Below, piece by piece: positions 36,045 to 48,490 of a stretch of DNA of 64,000 bases. Origin of the DNA: Yamagishiella unicocca (Eukaryota; Chlorophyta; Chlorophyceae; Chlamydomonadales; Volvocaceae). The notes beneath the pieces are model-generated. The model had not been told where the DNA came from. It saw only the letters and a list, made by a program, of their open reading frames with translations, and did no database searches. Made by a program: the position numbers and the translations under genes. Location: the NCBI GenBank assembly GCA_003116995.1, contig BDSL01000102.1, forward strand, positions 124,001-188,000, in the 5' to 3' direction. Within the stretch, counting starts at the first letter, position 1. Every line of letters begins with the position of its first letter.

Positions 36045-38565
36045 TCAGTTCGGGGCTCCGGAGCCATCCGCCCTTGCGGCGGAGAAGTGGTCGTAGAGGT
36101 TGAGGTTTGTGGTGGCCGCCCTCATGGTGGACAGCTCCACGTCGCGCGCGCGGCGGTGCAGCATCAGCGGCCGCAGCAGGGCCCACAGCCGGCCGCGTAG
36201 CTCGGACCGAACGCCATCCTGCGAGGTGGGTTGCGAGGTGGGGTGAGGGGGCAGGCAGAGGAGAGGTGGTGCGGCGGACGGCAGCTGACGCAAGGGGACG
36301 TATTGGCCATTGCGGCAATGGGTGTTGCGGACGCGATGGCGCTATGCGGCAGCAGAGCAGGGGGAAGAGCTGTTGCTGCGCCCCTGCCCTCCTGCCAACC
36401 CACTCACTTTGCACTGTACACCAACACCACCGCTGGCCATCAGCCCCTGCTGCAGGTCACTAATCGGCAGCCAGAGGGGCCGGTATAAGCTGGGGGCTAG
36501 CAGTTGCAGCAGCAGCCAGATGCCGTCGCCGGAGGGCTCGGGGACGCCGGCTGCACGTCCAGGGCGGGGGCGGGGTGAGGGCGGTCGGCACAAGGGAAGC
36601 GGAGGCGGTTCACAACCGGGGAGCAAGTGCTGACCCACATCGCTGCACCATCGCGTCGCTCCGAAACCCACCCCTCGGTCCACGGGTCACAACATTCATG
36701 TTTATTTTGCCAACTCGCACCGTCCTACCCGCCGCGCACCTGACAGCACCACCCTACTGGCCGCCTGCATGCGGGTCAGCAGGTGCAGGTGCGGGTAGCA
36801 GCCCTCCAGGTCCATGCCTTGGCGCCGCCGCCCCGGCTGATCCTGCAACTCATCGTGCGACCCCGATCCTGACCCGGAACCTGATCCGAAGCCGAAGAAA
36901 CCGAACGGCCGGTCCCCGCTGCTGTCCCCGCTGCTGCTGCCCACACCGCCGCCGCTGCCGTCCCCACTGCAGCTCCCACCACATCGGCCACCGCCGCCGC
37001 TGGCCCCACGAGCGGCCAGGTCTAGCACGAGAAGCCGCTGCGGGAGCTGAGTCAGCAGCCCAGCGTCACGGTGCAGTTGCTCCAGGGGCGCTAGCACCAG
37101 GAGGACCTTGTGGGGCCCCGGCCGTACAGCGCTGTGCACCGCATGGTGGGGCGGTAGGGGCGGGAAGACGCCGGCGGCGCTGCTGCTACTGCTGCTTGGG
37201 CCCCAGGCGCCTCCAGTTGCAGATCGGCGTCCAGCGGCTTGCGTTCCCCCGGCGGGGTGGGTCATCAGGGCCACCGGGCCCCCTATAGGCGGAGACCGCG
37301 GGTTGCGGGGTTGGGAAAAAAGGGAAGCGGGTGGCGAGTTTGAGGAACACTACACTATTCATGTCAGGACTGCACGATAACTTCAGACAATGAACATATA
37401 GTAACATAAACCCAGATGAGCAGGGACGCGACGCAAGGTTAAGAAGTCCAAGGGAGCCCATGGGGGTCGGTCACCTGGCGATGGGCGGCCCACGGGTCGG
37501 CAGCACCAGGGCTCTCTTTCCCCCCACCGCCGCTCACCTGAGCACACCGCCTGCAGCGCCGCCACGCTGGCAGGCGAGCCATCATGCAGGTGCACGTGGA
37601 CGTCCACGTGCTCGCTGATGACCTCCGACCAAGCCGCCAGGGTGCAGCCGGGGGCCAGCAACAGGCAGGCGCTGGGGGGCGGCCCAGCCAACCCGGGCCC
37701 CGCCGCCCCTCCCGCTGCCCCTAGATTCGGCTGCAGCTGCAGTTGCGGCTCCGGTGGCGAGGAAGCCAGGTGCGAGAGTAGCCCCGCCACCTCCGCCCGC
37801 CGGTCCTGCTCCAGCTCGTCTGCTAGGACGCCGCCGGCGCCCTGGCGCTCCAGGGAGGCCAGCCAGCGGACCGCCTGTAGCTGATGGTGACGCAACTCGC
37901 TGCGGGAGGCGGGGAGCAGCTCCTGCGGGCGATGGCAGGTCAGGGGCGGGTGGGCGACGAAGTGGGTCGCATGGAAGGGGCTTGGACGGCCAGCCGGCCA
38001 TAGACGGATGGGCAAGCCATGACGGCACATGGTTGTGGTAGGAAGGAGGGATAAGCAGCATATGGGTCGGGAGGCGTGGGCCGGACCGCGCGGGTCCAGG
38101 GGGGGAGGCGCCTGAGTCCCACCTGCGTGGGCGTGTCCGCCTTTGTGGACCCGGCGACGAAGCATGAGTCGCTGTAGTCGTACACAGACGGGCTGAGCTT
38201 CCGCTTCTTGCCAGTGAAGCGCGTTGATGCACGACCGGAAAGGCGGGCGGAGACATCGGTCTGGCTGGCCTCAACGTCGTGGAGACCCGCGGCGACGCCC
38301 GCGACGACTGCTGTCGCTTCGTCCAGCGCTTCGAGGGCCTTTTGGTATGATACCGTCAGGACATTGCGATGGTGGTCGTCGGGACTGGCGGAAGTGTCCC
38401 GACGCTGCAGCGGCTGCGCGGCTGCGGCGAGGTCCTGTGAGGTGCGAGCGGCGCAGCAAACGACGCGACCTCGTGACGGGGGGTGCAAGTGCACACGACG
38501 CCGAGCATTCTTGCATCCAATCTCACCCACGGCGCACAGGTTGCAGCCGCCATGGACTGGGACAT
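36045..38565 (-). CDS. Degenerate SNF2-like protein, first ATPase lobe only
   Basis: Six exons on the minus strand (38565-38527, 38434-38123, 37922-37538, 37282-36740, 36550-36408, 36218-36045) give 531 residues. The plan is that of the SNF2 first lobe: LRHHQLQAVRWLASLERQG, then GGVLADEL, CLLLAPGCTLAAWSEVI, LLVLDLAARG, a Gly/Ser insert, RVVLSA, GIWLLLQLLAPSLY and LWALLRPLMLHRR. In active members GVLADE is followed by GLGKT; here it reads LEQDRR, so the Walker A lysine is lost. The DEAH box is replaced by DLAA. The LTGTP motif is altered too. The frame ends shortly after the LLRPLML segment, with no helicase C lobe downstream. ATPase activity is therefore very unlikely. It may be a pseudo-remodeller that binds partners, or a decaying gene; intact phases and splice sites argue it is still expressed. 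Confidence 0.7.
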
Positions 38566-39518
38566 AGCAGTTGGCCGGCCAGCGAGCGGCAATGGAGCGG
38601 GGGTCGGGAATGGAGCCAACAAAGTAACTAGAAAGAGGCGTGGCCTACTAGTGCATTCTACACGTTATTGCATAATATTACTTGAGGCATATCGTTCGAG
38701 CGAAGAGACGCGCGCCTGAATTTTATGAATTCATGCAAATTTCTTACGACGTGTACGGATGGCAAATCGTGTGCAATTCAACCTGCTGGTAATCCGTGTT
38801 GGCAGTCCCATGCATTTATAGATTACATACTTTCATGTCGCGTTGCATCTTTGCGAACTGATGTACTTTGCTTAACGCTGCGCCCTCGTGTGCCCCCTTC
38901 CGCAGCACCCCGACGGATCGAAACTAGGCGAAGCGGCAAAGCGGTGCCTACATGTAAGACGCTAAATTGCATCTGTTAGTTGCCGCGTGCATACCATGAT
39001 TTCTTCATGCTGAGCAACGGAACAACGGAAAGACGTGCTATGGGGTTTGGGCTCAGCACGGTGTCTAAAAGACTTTTGCTCCCCCTTATTGGCCTATTAC
39101 GAAATCAAAGCCCAACTCATGCAATTGATGCGTGTGACAAAATTGCTCCACTTCTAGCGTGGATGCGAATCGCACTTGCCGGCGGCGAGAAGTTGCAGGC
39201 CCAGTCTTTTTACAAAAACCTACATATAACCCTCGTATACGCCACGGCTGCACTTCCTCAATAAAAACACGGAAATCCCGGCGTCCGGAAGTCAAACATG
39301 GGAACCCTTTCGCCGGCCTGCTGCGGCCTCCATCCATCGTCCAACCGCTAGCCCCGGAACGCCAATGACCCTGCGTCGGCGGACCCTGACAGAGCCGTGA
39401 ACTCAGCTTCGCCTTCAGTTCCTGCCTTGCCGCCTGTTAGGGCACGTCTAAGTGCTCTTTGGCTGCCAGCTCCGTGTACAAAAAGCCGTACGAGCGCCAG
39501 CTCAGCTCAGCCCCGCCT
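38566..39518. other. Spacer between the SNF2-like and NCA2-like genes
   Basis: It holds the 3' UTR of the NCA2-like gene and the upstream region of the SNF2-like gene, both on the minus strand. No coding signal was seen. Confidence 0.45.
39210..39214 (-). terminator. Putative polyadenylation signal of the NCA2-like gene
   Basis: TGTAA on the minus strand, 305 bases after the stop codon at 39519. Confidence 0.4.
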
Positions 39519-42500
39519 CTAACGCTGAAAAACCGAATAGGTTCGCATCATGCGCTGGTGGGCGGCCAGCCGCTCCAGGGCAGGCGCCGGCGCGGCCAGG
39601 CGCAGCAGGTCTTCGTGCAACTGCCGCCACTCACTGTAGCGAGAGGTGCGGTCGGCTGCTGCGTACAGCGCGGTCACCTCACAATACACCTGCGTGGCTC
39701 GGGTAAACCCCGGGGAGAGGTTGGGGGTGAGGGCGGGGGGGCAGGAAGGGGAAAGGAGGGAAAGGGAGGGGCAGAGAGGGGCAGAGAACAGGCAGGGACA
39801 GGGAGGGAGAGGGAGGGGGATTGCAAGGAAACCTCGTGTATGAAAGGAGGAGGGCGGGTTGACACCGCCGCCGCCCACCCCACCCGGTAACACCAACGAC
39901 CCATGCTCCTTACCAGAAGACCCAACTAGTAAGACCCAGAACTAGGAAAACCACCGCCTCTCCTTCAGCCGCCTGACCTGCGCACGCATTCCCCGCACCC
40001 GCACCCACCCGGGACAGTCGGTACGCCACCAGACCCCGCAGCTCCTCCACCGCAGCAGCGGCGGCAGCAGCGGCCTGCGAGCCGGCCCGCTGCAGCGGCA
40101 GCTGGCCCCCTCTGCCCTCCTCATCCTCTGCCGCCGCCAGCTGGGTGAGCGCCACCTCTAGGGCAGCCATGGCGAGCCGCGAAGGCACCGCCTGGCGCCG
40201 CCGATCAGGGGCCCGGGGGATGAGCAGCCTGACGCCGGGGGGTTACAAGGAAAAACCGCGTACGAAAGGAAAACCGTTTAGAACAGACGTTTGAGATGCA
40301 TGCTGGAAAGCTTGGTTTTGGCGCCAGGCGGGGAGAGGAGGGAGGGGAATGCGAGGTGAGAGGATGGGCCAGGTGAGAGGAGCGGGCAGGTTTCAACTTT
40401 CCAGACGTGTGGCAGCGGTGGTGAATTGATGATGATGGCGATTACCATCATGGCTGGACCCTCAGCCTCCGAAACACGTGTCGCGCCCCCCTACCCGACG
40501 TCCCCGAGCGCCCCACCTCGCCAGCCCCGCCGCCGCCGCCAGAGATATCCCCAGCGCCGGCAGCGCCGCCATGAGGCTGATGGACAGCTCGTTGGCTCGC
40601 AGGATCTGGTCCAGTCGGAGCATGGCGGCCTCCCCGTCCACCTTGACGTGCTGGACCTGCGGGCGGCGGCGGGGGAGGGGTGGAAAGGGAGGTAGAGGGT
40701 CGGGGAGGCGGGAGGTGTGTATGCGGCAGGTGCGTGGCGCGACCTTCCATCGGTCCCGCGCCTGCATCGCGTGTTAGCTTGCGGCGTGTCCGGTGTCCAC
40801 TCGGCACCACCCCACCACCAGCCTATGATTCGTCATGGCATGATGGATTGTAGGTTGGTGGTGGGGTGGCTTCCCCAACCTGCCCCGTCCCTTCCCGCCC
40901 CGACCTGCAACCCACAAAAACTTACATGAATCCAAAACACACACGTGCCCTCGTGTTTCCCCCTGTTGACACCCCCCCCCACCCACCCGCTTCCTAGTCC
41001 ACGGGCTTCCTCGCAAACCCACCTGGATGAGTAGCGCCCGGGCCAGATCCCCCAGCAGCAGGTTTCGGAGCGGCCTTCGAAGCTCCCCCTCGTACGACCG
41101 CATCAGTACGGCCATGCCCGAGGCGACAGCCTCATCCTCACCGCTACCATCGGATTCGCCTCCTGCCCCTGCGGCGTCCGGCAGGGTTGCAACGGCAGGC
41201 TGCTGCTGGCTGGCGCTATGCTGCGGGGCCGAGTGGCTGGAGGCGGTGGCGGTGGTGGTAGTGGAGGCGGTGGCTGTGGTGGTGTGGTCGGCCGCGAAGT
41301 CTGCCAGCATGCGCAGCAGTGACTCGCGGCTGAGGGTGAAGTCCCCGGCGGACACGATGGCGGGCCGGTCGCGAAAGGTACGGAACAGCTCGTCCCGTAC
41401 GGCAGCCAGCGGCTCCGCCACGTGGGTGCGGAGCGCGGATCGGACGGCGGAAGCGGCCGCCAGGATCCACCTGCGGGGTTCGGGTTCGGGTGCGGGTTCG
41501 GAGTGCGGGGTGCGGGGTTCGGGTTCGGGTGCGGGATGTGGATGCGTGTTCGGGTTCGGGTTCGGGTGCGTGTTCGGGTGCAGTGCAGTGCAGGTTGCGA
41601 GCATGAGGTGCGAAGGCAGGCTGCGAAAAGGACGCACAGCGGCTACCCACCCAGCCGAGTCCCTCGCCCAAACGCCATCTGGAGGTGTCAACTCCCCGCC
41701 GCCCACCTGTCTCCCCCCCGCCCACCTGTCTCCCCCCCGCCCACCTGTCACCCCCCCCGCCCACCTGTCCAGGTCGTCGCTGCCCGCCAGGCGGCTGTGT
41801 CGCAGCAGGAACAGCCCGCCGTACAACACTACCCCGGCAGCCGCGCAGTAGCGCAGCCAGTGGCGCTGGAAGCGGGAGGGCATGCGAGCAGAAGGCGGCA
41901 GCGCAACCAGGGGTCCTGGGGGGAGGGGATGGCGAGAAGACTCGGTTGCACGACTAAGGAAACGGGGGGCAGAAACTAGCCGGCGAATGGTTTTCGGACA
42001 CGCGTTTGAGTACGCCTGCATGCCGGAACGAGAACTTGAGGTCCTCGGGAGCCCTCGGTGGATTACGGCAGGAGAGCGGCAGGAGGGCGGGGGATCGAGG
42101 ACAGCTCCAGCCACCTAGGGAGATCCGCGGCTGCAGGTAGAAACCCACCGCCGCCCCAAGGCCCCGGGCCCTAACCCTCCTGGCAGCCAGAAACCCGTCT
42201 CCTTCCCCCAGTCCCGCACCTGACAGCGCCGCCACCCGCCTCGCCGCATCCAGCGCCACCTTTGCGGAGCTCCCGCCCGACACAACCTGCAGGCCTGAGG
42301 GGGGGCAGCCGGCGGAGGCTGAGGCGGGGCAGCCGGCACCCGCCTCAGCAGCGGCAGCCGCACCGCGGGCCGCCTCGGCAGGCTGCTGCTGCACCTCCGC
42401 CGGCGGCTCATACGACAGCCCCAGCGCTCGTACGGCAAGCGGTTGCAGTCGCAGCACATCCAACAGCTTCTGGAGCTCCAGGGAAAGCGAGCGCTCGTCG

Positions 42501-44725
42501 GCTTGGGGTTGCTGCCCTCCCCGGAGCCCCCGCTGCTCCGAGCCCTTGTGCCCATCGCTGTGCGAGTGGTGGTGGGGTTGGAGAGGGCGGTACGACAGGA
42601 GGCCCTCCAGCGCCGCCAGCATGCCGCAGATGGACGACCGTACGATAGCCTCCACCACCTGATCAGGGTTTCCGTGGGGGGGGGGTTAAGGAGAATCCGC
42701 GAATCCGCGAATTCGGGGGGGGGGGAAGAGGCACGTGGGCTCGGATTGTGTATTGGACCAGCCGGGGTGGCAGGAGCGCGGGAAGGTGTATGAGCGCACC
42801 CCGATGCAGGGGATCCTCTCAGCCCTGCCCCACGGGTCACCCCAAGGAGTTGGGATGTGCTGCACACTGCTGTCCTCCGCCCCACGACCGATGCCCTCCC
42901 CCCCTCGCTCCCTCCTTCCCTCCCTCCGCCCCTCGCTCCTTCCTTCCCCCCCTCTCGCCCCCGTTCGCACCCTCCCCCTCTCTCCCCCCTTCCCTCCCTA
43001 CAGCGGCCTACCTGGAGCTGCCCCTGCGAGGTGCTGGGGCCCCGGCCGGCCAGCCCGCCGACTGCACCAGCCGCCGCAAAGCCGCCCATCCCCGCCACCG
43101 CCACTGCCGCCAGCGCACAGGGCTCTGCCGCCGGGATGTCCAGCAGGCCGCCAACCCGCAGACCAGCTGCGAAGGGGGAGGACCGGGTCGGGGCGTACGC
43201 GTGGGGAGGGAGCGGATGGTTCCGGATCCGGAAAGAGGCCGGAGTCATCACGTGCAACACATGCCCCTTCGTCGCTTGTCCGCCGCTGGCTTCAGTGGAC
43301 TGGCTTCCCTCGCTCTCCCCGAGCCAGCCTGCCCCCTCACCGCCTGCCCCCTCACCGCCTGCCCCCTCACCGCCTGCCCCCTCACCGCCTTCCCCCTCAC
43401 CGCCTTCCCCCTTACCGCCTTCCCCTTCCCCGCCCGCCTTCTCCCTCGCCGCCTTCCCCCTCCGCGCCTGCCCCCTCCCCGCCGCTCCTCTCTCTCCCCC
43501 CACCTGCGGCCTCAGTCAGTTGCGCCAACGACCGCGCCAACCGCAACCGCAACGCCCGCAGCAGCAGCACCTGTCGAGCGCGAACAGCGGCAGCAGGGCG
43601 GCAGCGGCATCAGGGTACCAACATAAGTGCTCCAGGTGTTTATGCTGTCACACGGAGGGCTGTCACCTCCCCCGAGCGCTACCGCACCAGTGGACCGGCA
43701 GCCGCTCCAGCGTTCCACATCATCAAACACTCATCCACTTGACTCGCGCCCCTCTCTTACCCGGCCCCCGCCTCCGCCCTCCCCGACCCGCACCCACGCA
43801 CCCGCTGCTGCATCATGTCTGTTGCGGTGGCGCCTGCGGAGGATGCATCCTCCGACGCGCCCACCCCGCTCCCCAGCATCCCCCCGCTGCCTCCACTTGC
43901 GCTGCTTGCCGCTGCCAGCCCTGCGGCCGGCCTCGTCGAGGGGGGAGCTGCTCCTTCCGTCCGCCTCGCCTCCCCGAGCGGCTGCTTCTGCTCTTGCTGT
44001 TGCTGCTGCTGCGGCACCAGTACAAGGCGCTGCAACCTCCTCGCCGCCCCCACCACGTCCTCCGCGAAGGACAGGGGCCCGCGGCTGAGCAGCATGAAGC
44101 TGCCATGCGACCAATGGCCGCCCGCGGTGAGGCGCTGCTGCCAGAAGGCCAGGTTGCGGTCGACATCGTGCAGGTCGCGGAGGATCCTTAGAGACGGGTA
44201 GGGAGGGGAGGGAATCAGAGGCAAGGGGGGAGGATCGGCGACAGAGAGGGGAGGGGAGGTGGTTCCGGTAGTGCGCAGTAGATTAAAGCGAGGAAAGGGA
44301 AGGCGGAGAAGCTCCGCATGCATGCATGGGTTGTCACACAACGGGAAGATAGCTCACTTTCCGCCGTACCTGTCATGGGCAAGTTGGGCACACTGGACGG
44401 CGCGGAGCCAGGCATCGGCGATGCCGCGTCCATCTTGATCGGCCGCACGCAAAGCGAAGAGCGTGTCCTGTACATCCACGGAATCAAGGCCTACAACTGG
44501 AAGCGTTTTAGGAGTGAACCAAAGCGCAGGGTGTAAGTTTGCAGGGCTGATGCCCATGTTGCGCCACTCCGCTAAGACCATGGCCAGCAGGGGTGGCACG
44601 TCTAAGTCCATCGCGAGTGTGCATCGGAGGTGCATCGCCGAGTAAGCCCTTGTCCTCAGCTGTTGTACGACGACTTTACAGACGTGCGTCCGCCGTGCAC
44701 TTTTTCCAGCGCGACAAGCGCTCAT
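39519..44725 (-). CDS. NCA2/DGS1-like mitochondrial outer membrane protein
   Basis: Ten exons on the minus strand (44725-44358, 44186-43802, 43570-43504, 43166-43012, 42658-42220, 41915-41765, 41470-41023, 40656-40517, 40228-40009, 39689-39519) give 847 residues in continuous phase. The C-terminal half matches the NCA2 family: HWLRY followed by a membrane segment and LFLLRHSRLAGSDDLDRW, then SRESLLRMLADFAAD, and VKVDGEAAMLRLDQILRANE before a second membrane segment (MAALPALGISLAAAAGLA). NCA2 in yeast affects expression of mitochondrial ATP synthase subunits 6 and 8; the Arabidopsis homologue DGS1 sits in the mitochondrial outer membrane and influences galactolipid levels and alternative oxidase. 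The N-terminal 420 residues contain algal Ala/Gln/Gly insertions. The start at 44725 is the ATG nearest the first conserved stretch; in-frame sequence continues upstream without ATG. It is divergent from the gene at 44940. Confidence 0.85.
41477..41580. repeat. TTCGGG-rich repeat in an NCA2-like intron
   Basis: Irregular hexamers (GGTTCGGGTTCGGGTGCG) lie directly beside the acceptor side of exon 7. On the coding strand the tract is pyrimidine-rich and may serve as its polypyrimidine tract. Confidence 0.7.
43327..43440. repeat. 15-bp minisatellite in an NCA2-like intron
   Basis: About seven copies of CCTGCCCCCTCACCG, drifting to related units, in the intron between exons 3 and 4. Confidence 0.85.
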
Positions 44726-44939
44726 GGCTGCGGCAGCTCTAATAGTCGCGCTGTTCTCCGTCAATTTACTTGGTGGAATTGCGCTAAATTTCGCTGTGGT
44801 TCGCTTCCAACAGGCCACGGGTGCAAGGTGACACTTGCAGCGTCGCTCGTCTGGCAAAGGCAAGACGCTCACGACCCGCTGAAGCCCTTACACTGCAATT
44901 GCGTGTAAATTTTGGAGCCACCTTGGCTGCAAGCTCACG
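44726..44939. promoter_or_regulatory. Short divergent intergenic (shared promoter) region
   Basis: Only 214 bases separate the proposed start codons of the NCA2-like gene (-) and the OPR-like gene (+). Both promoters must lie here or overlap the 5' exons. No core motif was identified by eye. Confidence 0.5.
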
Positions 44940-46278
44940 ATGCGCCACCGGTCGTCAATTTCAGCCCCAACGAACACACTGCGACGCGGCGCGCCAAGCT
45001 GGCGAGGCAGCGTTTTACGGTCGAGGCAGCAGGGAAAACACGAAGGCGCCTTCATGAACATCCAACAGCGCAATTGCAACTGGCAGTCAACGCGGACGAG
45101 CGTTACCGCTTGCATGGGGTCGAATGCCACCGTCCTCGCCACCACATTTCCTGCAAGCCACGAGCCGGCCTGCGCATTGAACCCCTCACAGCTTGCCGAT
45201 GAGCTGCAGCACTACGCCTCTGCGGCCGCGGCGGCCGGCCGCCGCCCTGGCAACGACCCATTCCTTGCCACGTGCCTCAGCGAGCTGTCTCCGGCCCACC
45301 GGCTGCGGCGCCTGCACCCGCGCCAGCTGGCCTCCGTGCTCCGCTCCCTGGCTCACCTGGGCGTGCACCCGGGAGAGGACTGGCTGGCAGACCTAGACTC
45401 GTGCTGCTACTGCCACCCCGGACCGTTCGACCCGGCTTCTGCTACGGCCGTGCTGCAAGCGCTGGCTGAGCTGCACACCGCCGCCTCAGCCACGGCTTCA
45501 CAAGCCGCCGCCGCCCCTGCTGAATTTTCTTCCTCGGCTGGCACGCCTCCGCAAGTGCCGGTATCTGCAAAGGCGCAGCAGCGCTACCGCGACCAACAGC
45601 GCGTGAGTCGGCAGCAGCAGCGGCAACGGCAGCAGCAGCAGCACCACCGCTGGGAGCAATGGCGGGAAGCCGGTGCAGGACTCGCGCCCACCTCAGCCGA
45701 AGCCAGCGCTGCCGTCTCTGGCTCTTCGAGTGTTGCGCCCGCGCCCTTCCGCTTCCCGCACGCCGTCTACCTGCGCCTGCTCCAGGGGGGCGTCTACAAC
45801 TACTCGTACGAGCAGCTGGCCACGCTGCTGCAGGTGGGGCTTCGATCTGGGGTTGCCTGCCGGATGCAGTCGGATACAGACGTGCAGTGCTGTGGTGTGC
45901 AGTGCGCTGGAACGAGTTGTCAACTCCATCGCGCGATTGCTTCTAGACCCCTGCCGCTGTGCTGCGTCTTCGCGTCCTCCTCCTCGTGCTCCGCCACCAA
46001 GGTCGCTCATTTCGCCGCGCCAACGGCTGCCGCCCCTGCCCCTGCTGCCGCCTCTGCCCCTGCTGCCGCCCCTGCCCCTGCTGCCGTCTCCGCCCCTGCT
46101 GCAGTCCTTCCGCTCCCTTGGTGTGCCCGTGAGTGACGATCTGGCGCTGCAGGTGGGCAGCCGCATGGCGGCACAGCTGCTGGAGATGGCGACGGAGCAG
46201 CGGCAGGCGGCGCTGGCGGCGGTGCTGGGAGGCAACGGTGGCGGAGGCGGAGGCGCGGGCTATGGTTGTGTTGCGTAA
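44940..46278 (+). CDS. Small OPR/FASTK-like helical-repeat protein, probably organellar
   Basis: Two exons (44940-45833 and 46105-46278) give 355 residues. The N-terminal 60 residues are rich in Ser, Arg, Thr and Ala and poor in acids, as in organelle transit peptides. Residues about 115-150 (LHPRQLASVLRSLAHLGVHP, then WLADL) match the octotricopeptide or FASTK-type helix-turn-helix pattern, and a second unit (YEQLATLLQ joined to SFRSLGVPVSDD) is formed across the splice junction. OPR proteins bind organellar RNA in Chlamydomonas; two or three repeats are few for that role, so this could be a small relative or a fragment-sized member. The middle holds a Gln/Arg-rich linker, and the end is Gly-rich. 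Function in organelle RNA metabolism is an inference. A second ATG at 45054 could also be used. Confidence 0.65.
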
Positions 46279-48490
46279 ATATTGTATGGGTGCCGTGATC
46301 GGATGCTCTGATGTGCCCACACGCATTTCGGGTGACCTCTATGGCTCGTTAAAAGTGAGCCGATGACGGCTGAAGAAGGCGGGGATTCGACTGAATGGGT
46401 TCGACTGCTCCCTCAGGTCTGTGATTGGGATCTATCAGTTAGGGTCTGCGTTGAGGGGCGAGAGGAGCAAGCTTGTGAGCGAGAGCGTCGGGTGCGCCTG
46501 AAGAGTAAGAAGATGAGGTTTCGCACAAGGTGAGGGATTGCAGAGTTCGGAAGAAGCTGAGGGGCTAACAGAGAGGTAAGGAGAGGAGAAGAAAATAACC
46601 TGTGTCAGGCGGCTGATTGTTACTAGCAGGAGTGTAGCAATGATGATAATGATCAATGTTTTGGGCGCTCCTTTTCGAAGGAGCACTGAGGGAAGGAACA
46701 TCCCTAGGGGCTGGTGGCTGTACGGTTGACATGTGGCAGCTACCCGCACCGGAGGGGCCCTCAGGGAGAAAGCGGTGTTCCTTCCAGGTACTTGATTCAA
46801 CATCTTGCAGGGAGCCGGAAGACTGACGATGAGGCTCTCGATGTCGATGGTGACGATGGCTATTGAATATCGTTGCGTGGATGCTCTTTAGTGCTTTTAG
46901 CAGGGCATCACAACTGTACTATTAAGGACTGCCAGGCCTTGAGTACGTCTACAGCTGCTGCGTTCCTCAAACAGCTAGTGGTGGTTAGGACGAGCGGGTC
47001 ATACCCGGCCTGCTTTATATAGTCGCAGGCGAGGCAACGTATGCCATCGGGCCGCTCGAATTGTGCTGCCAAGGCGGGTTTCGTTGGCACAGAACTGGGT
47101 TCCATCTTTGTACCACCTTTCTTTGTTTGATAGAGAGTATTAAGTGAAGCTGACTCTTTATGGCTTGGCTCCAACCGAGTGTGCTTCTGCGGCGCCTGCA
47201 TGATTGCCACGTCGACCGGCTGGACCCGGTCGCCTTGGGGCGGGCTGCAGCTGCCTTCTGGGCGCGCAGCTGCTTTCTGGGCGCACAGGCTGGCCGGGAC
47301 ACTGTTCCTATTTGTTTCGATGCGGGCCAGGCCTCGGCCCCCACTGTTTTCGGTTTCAAGGTTCGAGTGGGCGCTGCAAGCGGATGGTCAGCGTCTGGAC
47401 AGCTTTGGTCTGCCACAGAGCCATGGTGTCGTTTGGCACAGATCGCATGGTGAAAGCTGCGTGCCTTGCTTCGGAGGGGAATTGCACGATACAACGACTT
47501 AACGTCCAGTGCAACGCCAATGCCCTGCCTCTTTGGCGTCTCCACAATATCTCATAATTGCTGTAATCCTGTTGCAGTCAAATGTAACGAGTGCAATCTG
47601 GGCCCGAATAGTGATGGGGACCGGAAACAACGGAGGAAGTGCTATGGAAGGTCGGGAGAAGGGAGGGCAACACACGCGCTCCAACAGGCGCCTTAGACAA
47701 CGCGAAATAAAATATTAAATGAATACGTGGCGCAGTCGTAGGAAGAATGCGCAGAGGTAGGCCTGGGGTAGGCTTCGTCGCGGCCGTTGACGTGGACGCA
47801 AACATTATTGAGGCTCAGGAGCCTTAAGCTGGAGCGCATCATGCGTCCATCACATGCATTAAATCAAATTCTGTTTTTTTTACATGTCCAGGTAGGCCAA
47901 ACTTCATTCATACTTGAGCCTCCGGACTTCGGCCGGCCTTCCCCAACCGCCACGTGCTGTACTAATTCACGATTTCCAGTCGAGTTCAGTGTTTTCCGAA
48001 CGCACCGCCGACCGCACACCGACAATCCTTGCGCATATCGCTCCAATGTAACCGTAAGCCCTAACAGTTGTTGCTTCTGATCCTGTAAGCACTCTAGGCA
48101 CAGCAGGACTGAGCTCTCGGATAGGGCATTGTGCTCTTCGGGCAACCCAGGATTATAGCCATCACCACCACAAGGCGTGGTTATACAGGTGCAGCCTGAG
48201 CTCAGGCGTCCTCAAATTACGCAACGCGCTTGCACGTCATCATGCCAGCGGATACAACCTTCGCGACCGCTAATGGGGAGCGAGGTTCAATCCTTCAGGT
48301 GCGATTATAATGGAGCTCCTTGAATATAAGGTCTTAAGCGTCTTTGCCAAGGCGTTAATGGCAGAACTGGACCACTAGGAATGTCATGCCCTTCGATGCT
48401 GACGCCTCACTAAGAGTCACACCCAGCTCCACTTTCGCCCAGAATCTCTCCCATCGTAAACAGCCATCCAAAATCTACCGTGCGTAGGTG
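46279..48490. other. 2.2-kb intergenic region
   Basis: This contains the 3' UTR of the OPR-like gene and the upstream region of the gene at 48491. A TGTAA at 47558 is a possible polyadenylation signal. Open stretches around 47015-47545 on either strand show no domain and no splice structure. Confidence 0.4.

Noticed and set aside
41477..41580. Interstitial telomere repeat
   Set aside because: The TTCGGG units are irregular and unlike the TTTTAGGG or TTTAGGG repeats of green algae; they are best read as an intronic simple repeat.
47015..47545. Minus-strand open frame of 176 codons
   Set aside because: It has no recognisable motif, no neighbouring exon and a Lys/Arg/Ser composition typical of chance frames; a plus-strand frame overlaps it with equal lack of support.
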